This document shows positions 51,357 to 60,000 of a stretch of DNA of 60,000 nucleotides, one piece after another. The first letter of the stretch is position 1. Each line of letters begins with the position of its first letter. The notes under the pieces were generated by a model. It saw nothing but the letters and a program-made list of their open reading frames with translations. It did no database searches and had not been told where the DNA came from. The DNA is from Bugula neritina (lineage: Eukaryota; Bryozoa; Gymnolaemata; Cheilostomatida; Bugulidae). The translations under genes were made by a program, and so were the position numbers. The stretch is taken from NCBI GenBank assembly GCA_964035545.1, contig OZ037768.1:5573241-5633240 (forward strand), written 5' to 3'.

Positions 51357-52344
51357 GTAAATTTTCTGTTTAGCTATAGCTACAGTTTAATTTGCTTTAC
51401 ACCAGCAGTGATAACTACCTGCCTGTAAGTATTCACTATAAGTATAACACTTTGACTTTGAGTTTGACTGGGTAAACTTTTCAACGAACCTCGGTGGACT
51501 ACTAGCTGAGTAAAACCTTTTAGCGAGCCTTTGAAATAAAGTATTTTCCGCCGTAAACAAGTGCAGTTTCAACGGCGTTTCCCAGTCTCAGGCTGTGCAT
51601 GAATGCGTACCTAAATGCACGGCTGATCCCTGTTGGCTGTGAGGGCGAAGGCTAGTCTATTATTAATCTTTTTCCTCATACTGACAACAGAGTTGAAAAA
51701 TGTCTCCCACACCCTCAATAAAGCTTTGTAAGTGCCTTCAACAATAACTATGGCTGTTACTGGACACAAACTGAAACTTATGAAAATCATAATGATTAAC
51801 AATTACTGAATTAGTGTTATTGTTAGTCATAGTGATACTGAAAGTGAAAGTGTGTTACTGTTTACTCATTACATTTACTGTGTTTAGAATTAGTTACACT
51901 TACTCTTAGTCTTAGTCTTAGAGTTAGTTGACTTACGGAATCTGATCTCTGATGGTGTTACTGTTATGATTATAAATAATAAATATAATCATGATCATAA
52001 TAATTTATATTCATATTATATTTATTGGGCAGTCCAGTGTGATGATCACTTGGACTTGGAATATTTAATATCAATGGAAATACCGAATATGCTCAAAATT
52101 AAATTGAAATTATTACTATTAGTTACCTAGCGTTAGTAAATAAGTATAGCATTAACTATAAGCCATAAACTCATAAAGTAATCGTGTTTAATTTTATAAC
52201 CATAAACTTACAGATTAACTATGGTTATCATTATTAATATTTATATTATAATTTCACTCTGGCTATTTAAAGTTTAAAAATAAGCAATGGAAATATTAAT
52301 AGATATACTCATAATATTAAGCACAGTATAAGTATTACCATTTG

Positions 52345-52500
52345 CGGTGGGTTTGAACCCTAATAAAGTCCATTGGTGATGTTAGGAAGATCATCCAGTC
52401 ATATTTGCTCCTGTGCCCCATCTTAGCCAGACCTTAGCCCTATTTAACAAAAACCCCTTTTTATCAGGAATTTTTCACAGGAATGGTGACTATAAACTTG
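52345..52500 (+). mobile_element. tRNA-derived SINE, copy 2
   Basis: GGGTTTGAACCC (52349-52360) stands in the B-box position. It is followed by GGTGATGTTAGGAAGATCAT and CCAGTCATATTTGCTCCTGT, almost identical to 36499-36540, then an extra 55-base segment and the common tail with TTTTTCACAGG and TATAAACT. Divergence between copies suggests an old family. Confidence 0.6.
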
Positions 52501-53281
52501 CCTGAGTTTTATTAGTAATAATTGAAGTATCACACTATCATTTATGAGTTGTGGTTTATAGCTAGACTAATACTAAATCTAATGGTAAACATAATAATGA
52601 AAATATTAATTTGAGACTGTTGGTGTTATATTTATGCAAATGATTATAATAATAATTGTTGCACTAATCGCCAACACCATTATTAGGGTGATGAGTGTTG
52701 TATAAAAATTTTTATTGTTGGTAACTTTATGATACTTCAACCACACTTTAACTGATTAATTATTTTGGTAAATCAAATCGAATGGTCATAACTATAGCTA
52801 TAATCATAGTAGGAGTAAATATTAATATAAAAATAATGTGTTCATGAATGAAAATAATATTTATACTAATAACTGTAAGTATTATAATTGAATACTAGAG
52901 TAGTATATTTTTTATAAACTTAAAATAAATAGCACAATTTAGTTTGCATTTTTTAGGATTTTATTACCATTGCTCAAAAAAGCCAAAATAATCTTTAATC
53001 ACCAGTTGTATATAAGTGAAACTTGTAATTGTGTAAAAAGTAGCACATTTAATTGATGCTGTTGTAAAAGAAATCTTTAAATGCAATTTACAATTTTGTA
53101 TTGTGTGAAGATTTTCATAATTTAATTGCTGTGTGATTTATCATCATATATATTTAGACTTCTGGACAATTGCTTTGGTTACAGCAGTTCATATTCTTAT
53201 CTCTTGTAGATTAAAAGCCAACAGCATTAATTAATTTGATGTTCTTCTCAAGGAAGAGTTGAGCAATTGCCGTTGTTGGAA

Positions 53282-56200
53282 ATGATTGAAGGTGATTTAA
53301 CAGTTGCTCAATTGCAGCTGCTAAAAGCAAGAGCCACAAATTTTGCGCATTTTAAACCTCATAACATACTCTCTTCTGAGCACGGACTACTCAACAGAGA
53401 TATCGACCAGTGTCTAGCATTTGGACTTGTAAGTAGAACCAGTTTCTTACATTTTATAGTGACAATCTGAATTAAAGCACAGCCTTTTAAACTAATTTAT
53501 ACATCATTTTGCAGCTAAAACATGGCTATGATGAAAGTCTACCGGGAGAATTGAGTAGTTCCGTCTTTGTTCCCTTCAACAAGTGTCTAGTACACTGTAT
53601 GCAGAACGGTGTAAATCAAAATAAAGAGTTCTGTGAGATATGTGATAGCATTAGTGACTTAGCTAAACACTCCTCATCTTGCTGCGGGCACCCTGAAGCA
53701 TGCCCTACCTGCAAGACTTTCTTCAATGTTCTGGAGTATCATCTGCTCAAGTGTTATGCCTGTGATATGCATTTATGTGTGAAACTGAAACTAAAACTAC
53801 TGAAGCACTCAGCTTCAGCTAGTAATGGAGGATTGGTAGACCTGTGGCCAAAAATACAGCAGTATATCTCTAGATTATTTCCTTTGTCGGAAGAAGACAA
53901 ATCTTGTGAGAAGTGCACTAGTGTCCCATTATTAAACAGTAAACAAGGTAGGTTTGTGCTGTAGTATTGTGTGTATGTGAGTGTGATATGAGAAAGGCAG
54001 TTTATGGTATTGACATACAGATGATATTATAGAGTGCTCTAACACTAAGTAAGTATATTAATAGAAATTATTAGAGATAAAGCACAATAGATATCAAACT
54101 TAAAACACTTTATTGCAAAATGAGTTGGTGAATGTAACCCACTCTCCAGGTGCATTGTGTATAAAAAGTGTTTTATTACAGATTATATAAAAGTTACCTG
54201 CTTGTTTCTCATGATTTGTTTAATTCCAGTGCCCAATTATCTTATTGATTCGCTTTTCTCTATTAAATTTTTAGCTTTGAATCGATATCCAAGTGTTTTT
54301 GACTCGGCTACGCCACCAGCTAGTCCTGGGGTAGTTTCGAGAGGGTTGGATCAGGAGAAGGGATCTGTGGATTATCCAGCAGGTAAAGTTTATAAGTAAC
54401 GGTTTTCCTGTAATTGCTTCAGGAAATTACGAAAGTTTAGTGTAGAGCAAATTATTTTCATATGTCAGATAAACTTTTATTCGACTGTTTCTATAGAAGA
54501 GCAGTTGCTGCTTGTAGTTGTGTCATTCCTAATCATATTTTAGCTGATGTGAATCGAAAAGCTGCGAGTGAGAATCACATTAACGAGTACCACAGGGGAA
54601 TGGATGACCTTAGCAGAATAGTAGAAGTAAGTGTAGAATGATATGTGTCGTTAGGTACGTGTCTAGTTGCTACTGTTGTTACTCACATCTACTGTAATGT
54701 GTAATCAATATAATTTTTCATCGGTATCAAGTAAACAATGCTACACTTTATTAGCCTGTAATTTAATTTATGAAATAGATAGTTTTTTTTAATTATTAGA
54801 ATATATATTGTTATCTTTCAAGATAGTTTCAGTTGAGAAATTTTCATTTTCGTTTAAAGCTAATAGTTTTCTGTGGTGTAGGGAGAAAGACACTTTTCAT
54901 TAATGTTTGAGTTGTCTGCCGCATGATTGTCAGACTATAAGTGCTTATAAAATCATTTTGCTTTACCAGCTTCGCAGCACATTTATTGCTACTGGAAGTA
55001 AACTTTGTGGTTAGAAAATGTCACTAATCATAGACCAACCAGAACTAAAGAAGAGCAACTAACGGCTGACTGGTTGACTATCATATAGTTGTGAATACAC
55101 TAGTCCTAGTTTGCAGATGGAAAGTATGTCATTATTTGATTGTAGGAACCACTCAACAGGCCACTCCCCCCAATACCAAACTATTCTAGTGATAATTCAG
55201 TGTTTATGGGTGGAGCTGCAGCCACAGGATATAGCAATGATGTCTACATGTCCACTGACTTGTCTTCACTGTCCTCTCTTACGCTAAGCTCAATTGGCAC
55301 TAGGTATAACTCTGTAATCTGTAATCCCATTGCCAATCTCTTTAATGAACTATGGTTCAAACTGGGATAAACTCTAGCTTTCTACTTTTAAACTAATATG
55401 TTGCATATTATACATTAACAGCTACATACAGAATGCTTATGCCTCATTTGGAATAATCTAGTGTTAAATCAGAGTTATGGTATAATGTAACCTACTCTAA
55501 TACTCTGACGCAAGAATAGTTTCTGTTTTAATTGATATTGCAAAAAAATATTTTTCAGCTTACCCAGTTGTTCTTTTTATTTAATTCTACTTCAGGTTGA
55601 AAGCAAGCGAAGGGTTTGGCAGTGTTATAATGGGTGAGCCGAGACAACTGAGAACCTTGGCTGATCACTGGAACAGTCTGAAAATCCAGATGAGCGGCTG
55701 TCTGTCTGGGCAGCCTACCTGCCACACTGACTATGATGGTGTCATCCTAAATGGCAAGGTACTCTGAACATGTCTCTTTTATTGGGCAGGGGTCAGTCAT
55801 AGTATTCGGTTATGTGTGGGCTAGTGAACCATCCTGATATAGCCACTATATACAGATTAAGCCAAGTGTGCTTGTGTGTGGTGTATAATATAAACGTATG
55901 ATATATAACACATAAATAATGTTGAATATGATTATGTCTAATGCTGTTGATGAGATTATATAAACCTGTTTTAATCATTTTGGACACATTTGAATATTTC
56001 AGTTATTTTTGAACAAAGAATAGAGGAGGACTATGTACTTAGTATATCAGACTTAATCTAATTTTGAATGATGAACTGCTCAGAGAATAAAACTATTGAT
56101 GTTAATCAATATGCATTGCCAAAGATTTCTGCTTCTTCCTAACAGAATAGTGGTATGATGGCTGTATCAGGGCAATATAAGAAGAATGAGCAGTGGAGAA

Positions 56201-59200
56201 AGATCACATATGTTGGTAGAGGTGTGGCGGGAAAGTGTTATCTTGCTGTGGATCTCCAAACCATGGCACAGTTTGCTGTGAAAAAGGTTTGTGCTCGGAG
56301 ACAGTTTAATTGTTCATGTATTGTGTTTGTAGGTGTCAATTGAATATAGAAATATTATGCAAGTTTAAAGTTGAATCTTAAAATTTTATTTGTTGTAAGG
56401 AGGTGACAATAAATGCAAATATGTCACCTCAGCTCACCTGACAATGTGTTTAAAAAGACCAATAATTAGCAAATATTTCCTTTTAGTTTTAATTAGCTAG
56501 TTTGAATTAGTTGTTAAATTAGTTGAGCTAAATCAACAATGTAGTCTAATTGAGCATTAGCTATTTCAGATTTTGTTGAACTACATGGGTGTGATAGTTG
56601 AAATTATTTTAGCACAACTCTTTTCATGCAAATTAAAAATGATTCAACTTGTACCATTCTGAGGGTAGATTGTAGTTAATGCTAGATGACAATATTAGAA
56701 TCATGAAGTATGTGGCTGCTGAAATATAAAAATATAGACAAACAAACAACTAAGGGCCAAACTTCATGTTGCGGACAGGGGAGGTGGGATTAGATATTCT
56801 TAAGTTTTATACAATCATTCAATATTTCAGTCGAAGTAGAAGTGTTCTTTACTACCTGTTGCTACTGTGTATTATAATAATGCATCCGATATGCTCTTCT
56901 TACTTTGCTGTTCTGTTAGCATACATGTTAAGTTTGTTTCCTTCTGTGTCTCTAGATTACTCTGCAAATGTATCAGCCAGAGGAGCTGGTTCTCTGGTCC
57001 GAGCTGGAACACCCCAATCTGGTACAGCTGTATGGTGCTATACGGGTGAAGAACAAGATTTACATTTTCAGCGAGTTCTACGCAGCAGGTAAATAGCAAC
57101 AGGTTTTATATTCTGTGAACTTATTGGTATAGTATAAAGATGACACGGGAGGTTTTTATGCTCCTTGATATTGTATGTCCTAATGCCCAAAATATTGTTA
57201 TCTTTTTTCAAACAACTTTTTTACAAATAGAAAATTAATTTTTTAATCTACTGAACATACTTAGATTTGGCTCTTATGCCGTTTACTAAGAGTTAGAGTT
57301 ATTTTTAACTAGTGTAATCATATGTGAAAAGTATCTGAGATTAAATTACATATACAATCTTGTCCCGAACAGGACAGAACTTGGATAAGTAAGGATAACT
57401 TGTCCAGATTGGCTAAAATATACACGTATATCTAGTTGCTAGTCATGTAAAGGCTTTCAATATGTAATTTCAGAAAATATTTTCTATATAGGGCAGAATC
57501 AATATGTGTGGTGTGTCAGCAAGTGTTTAGTGAAATTATACAATTTAACTTTTCTTTAATTACCTCAAATGGTGTAGTTTTATTTATATCTGTACAAGTC
57601 ATATTAACTTGTGTAACATGTACCTCTATGTAATACACCTTGGCACACTCGCACTCACAGGTAACATGGCTGAGTTCATTGACGGACATCGCATGCTCGA
57701 CCAATGGCTGAGTGTTTGGTTTCTCTCTCAGCTTCTGGAAGCTCTGGACTATCTCAAGAAGAAAGATATTCTTCATGAGGATATCAAAGGTAGAGACCGG
57801 AATATCTATATTTTATGGTAAAATTAGTGGTGACTGTAGATATACAGGATGGTTAAACTATTTTACAGAGATTTTAAATCATTGGTTTTTATTATTTCAT
57901 TAATTTCATAGCTAAGAAAGTGTGAAAAGTGAAGCAGCACTATAACCTGTAGAACAAAACATATGAAACGATCATGTAGTTTGGTTGTAAGAAAGTCAGC
58001 TTATGGTACTTAGAAGAAGGGGTAGTCTTGGCAGATTTTGACTGAAGGCACAGCTGGCCAGTAGCTTGGGAGGAGTTACCTTCATCTAGTTGCTTTAGTG
58101 CGATACTTTTCTGATGTCATTGCATATACATATTTGATCTCATGTTTGTCATATCAGTTTAGTCTATGAGTGTTTGTCTAGATCTATGGTGTATGTGGGT
58201 ATCTATATTTCATTTTCTAAACTTTTTTACAATTATTTGTGTTATTTTAGCCGACAACATTTTCTTAAAACCTGAGTCATTCCAAGTTGGCCTTGGAGAC
58301 TTTGGATTGTCTCGGAAGGGAAAATGCCCTCCAAATTCAAGGCCAGTTGGAGGTGATTTTATAGCAATACTCTTGCATTTGATATTTCTACATGCGTTTT
58401 ATAGCGTTTTTGCACCAGCATTGTGGTCAGCAATTTTTATATTATATTATATATTTCAAGTATACTTGGACATGGTGCTGTTATACCAAGTTATAGTCGT
58501 TAAACAAAACTATAGTAGCTCATGCAGTGTTATAAAAATTAACCTGAGGTTTGATCATAACAATCAGTTGAAGGACATTCTGGTTCATCTTGTGACAATC
58601 AACTCAACTGAAGGAGTTGACATAAAGCTGTAAAAATATATCATATACAAAAGGTATAATTTGCTCCTTTACTAAGTTTCTCCGTGAAAATTGATCTAAA
58701 GTGAGGATTCAGTTAGTAGTTGTCTATATCGAGCACCATGTATACTCAGGCCAGCAGCAATGGAGTCCAGAAAAGGCCAAGAGTGAGGGGCATGGCTATC
58801 CAGCCGATGTGTGGGCCGCAAACTGTACTTTTGTGCACATGCTATCCGGTGATCCTCCGTGGAAACGACGATTCCCAGAAGTGGTCATACTCCATTTCAA
58901 GGTGAGAAGTCTGTGTTGGCTGCATTGTGCAAATATGAAGTGATACTTATAGAAGTTATATATAGAACATTTAAGCAAGACTTCCGCTACTGTGTATTTT
59001 GCTATTATGCAGATAGCTACAGACTCTCCACCCTTGGAGGATATCCCTCCCAACCTCCAGCCTATAGTAGACCACTTGGCTAGGGCTGCTTACATAGTCA
59101 ACCCTGATGAGCGGCCCTCGGCTAGGGATCTCCTTCAACATGATTGCTTCAATATCCTTTACAATGGTTTGTTCTAGAATATCACTATACCATGAGTTCT

Positions 59201-59796
59201 TCTAGCAGTATAGTACTCGTGTTTCTAATTTTGATGGGTTTCACTCACATATTATGAGTATATATCAGTTGTAAAGAAATGCAATTACATGCGCTTTTTG
59301 TTCACATTGAGTGTTGGTAATTCGTAAGCTGGTACGTAGTGGTGTTGATATGCTATCTATAGCAAGTGTTTTCATATGTTTTGTGTCACTTGCTCTATGT
59401 GTCACATACTATATGTATCACATACTATATGTGTCACTTATTGTATGTATGCCCTATAATGTATCACCTACTATATGTATCACCTACTATATGTATCACT
59501 TATTGTATGTATGCCCTATAATGTATCACATACAATGTGTGTCAGCATATATTGTATGTGCTGACGCATATAATATGTGATAGTTACCTGGGTGCTAAGT
59601 CAGCAAAACTGTTGCAGAAGACCATTCTGACCCGGCATTCCGTAGTCACATACCGAGACTGGAAGAGGACATGGAATTTGAAGGGTACGACAGCAAAGAC
59701 TCGGTGCTTTCATTTGACGAGCTGCTGGAGGGGGTGGAGGATAAACAACGTGCCATTGACTACATCAACCAGCTCTGGTCCTCCATGGATGAAGAA
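53282..59796 (+). CDS. TAZ zinc finger + NIK/TPL2-like MAP3K
   Basis: Thirteen exons in one phase: 53282-53428 (exon opens at 53253), 53515-53947, 54275-54382, 54544-54626, 55146-55303, 55596-55758, 56146-56286, 56956-57088, 57661-57789, 58251-58352, 58750-58901, 59013-59166, 59618-59796; 694 residues from Met at 53282. Residues 66-145 carry a TAZ-type finger: H101-x3-C105-x6-C112-x2-C115 and H125-x3-C129-x2-C132-x4-C137, preceded by H76/C77/C89/C92. A Pro/Ser-rich linker (NRPLPPIPNY) follows. The kinase (about 384-630) shows GRGVAGKCY, Lys410 of AVKK, HED-I-K-A-D-N (494-501), DFG 515-517 and SPE 538-540. SPPLEDIPPN and the DLL-x-H block recall TPL2/MAP3K8, KADN recalls NIK/MAP3K14. It is probably a cytosolic activator of MAPK or NF-kB pathways. 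It may end at 59835 by read-through or continue beyond the window. Confidence 0.82.
59385..59580. repeat. tandem repeat in MAP3K intron
   Basis: Units of the type GTATCACATACTATAT and GTCACTTATTGTATGTATGC, with the larger block CCCTATAATGTATCA duplicated about 65 bases apart, fill the intron before the last exon seen. Confidence 0.8.
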
Positions 59797-59809
59797 GTTT
59801 GTTTATCTA

Positions 59810-59905
59810 CTAAATACCTAGTTATATCTAACTAGTTATATACTTGTATACTAAATACTTATACCTAACTAGTTATATACTTGTATACTAAATACTTTTA
59901 CCCTA
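59810..59905. repeat. short tandem duplication after last MAP3K exon
   Basis: The motif ACTAGTTATATACTTGTATA followed by CTAAATACTT is repeated with a period of about 45 bases. It lies just after the possible end of the MAP3K coding region. Confidence 0.75.
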
Positions 59906-60000
59906 TCAGTTATATAATGAATGTTGAAATAAGCAGTAGCTTTTCAAAACATCACTTCGAGTTACAGAAACTCAATGTGATGTTGTGATTAAATTGGTGC

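Larger units (their letters stand above)
50952..53252. other. mostly non-coding between SMARCD and the MAP3K gene
   Basis: The genes are divergent. The stretch at 51120-51310 is low-complexity CACAATCA/TATCAGTAT sequence, 51950-52320 is AT-rich, and a SINE copy lies at 52345-52500. A possible first exon of the MAP3K gene is at 51332-51356. Two unrecognised minus-strand open stretches lie at 51387-51572 and 51611-51802. Confidence 0.5.

Noticed and set aside
51387-51802. Two minus-strand open stretches that faintly recall hAT transposase ends
   Set aside because: Residue order and motifs do not fit hAT, no ATG starts are convincing, and no terminal repeats were found.

Overview
The window is animal nuclear DNA. 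It is AT-rich, and its genes are cut by GT-AG introns of roughly 0.1 to 4 kb. It encodes animal-type proteins: an LRIG receptor, a BAF60/SMARCD subunit, a WDR88-like WD40 protein, the SOD1 copper chaperone CCS and a NIK/TPL2-class MAP3K. The species cannot be fixed from the sequence. The gene set and a SINE whose core resembles a conserved eumetazoan SINE domain suggest a non-model invertebrate, perhaps a lophotrochozoan. All gene models below were built by hand from splice signals, reading-frame phase and family resemblance.

Layout: 1-212 may hold a weak exon on the minus strand. 2428-8616 (+) is a seven-exon MRH-domain (mannose-6-phosphate-receptor-like) membrane protein, with a cluster of small inverted-repeat elements in its first intron. 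11193-27437 (+) is a twenty-exon LRIG receptor. 28309-34749 (-) is a membrane-type retinol-dehydrogenase-like SDR, carrying two AGT trinucleotide arrays and a Harbinger-like MITE in its introns. 34860-38363 is non-coding and holds a SINE. 38384-39175 (+) is an intronless CCS gene, convergent with the WDR88-like gene at 39300-43234 (-). 45233-50951 (-) is SMARCD in 13 exons. 51000-53250 is mostly low-complexity sequence with a second SINE copy. From about 53253 (possibly 51332) to 59796 or beyond (+) lies a MAP3K gene.

The most unusual object is that last gene. In one phase-consistent chain of 13 exons it joins an N-terminal TAZ-type zinc finger, of the kind found in CBP/p300 and plant BTB-TAZ proteins, to a NIK/TPL2-like kinase domain. 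I know of no described TAZ-kinase protein.

The genes do not form a single pathway. They cover lysosomal sorting (MRH receptor), growth-factor receptor control (LRIG), lipid or retinoid oxidoreduction (SDR), copper delivery to SOD1 (CCS), chromatin remodelling (SMARCD) and inflammatory-type kinase signalling (MAP3K).
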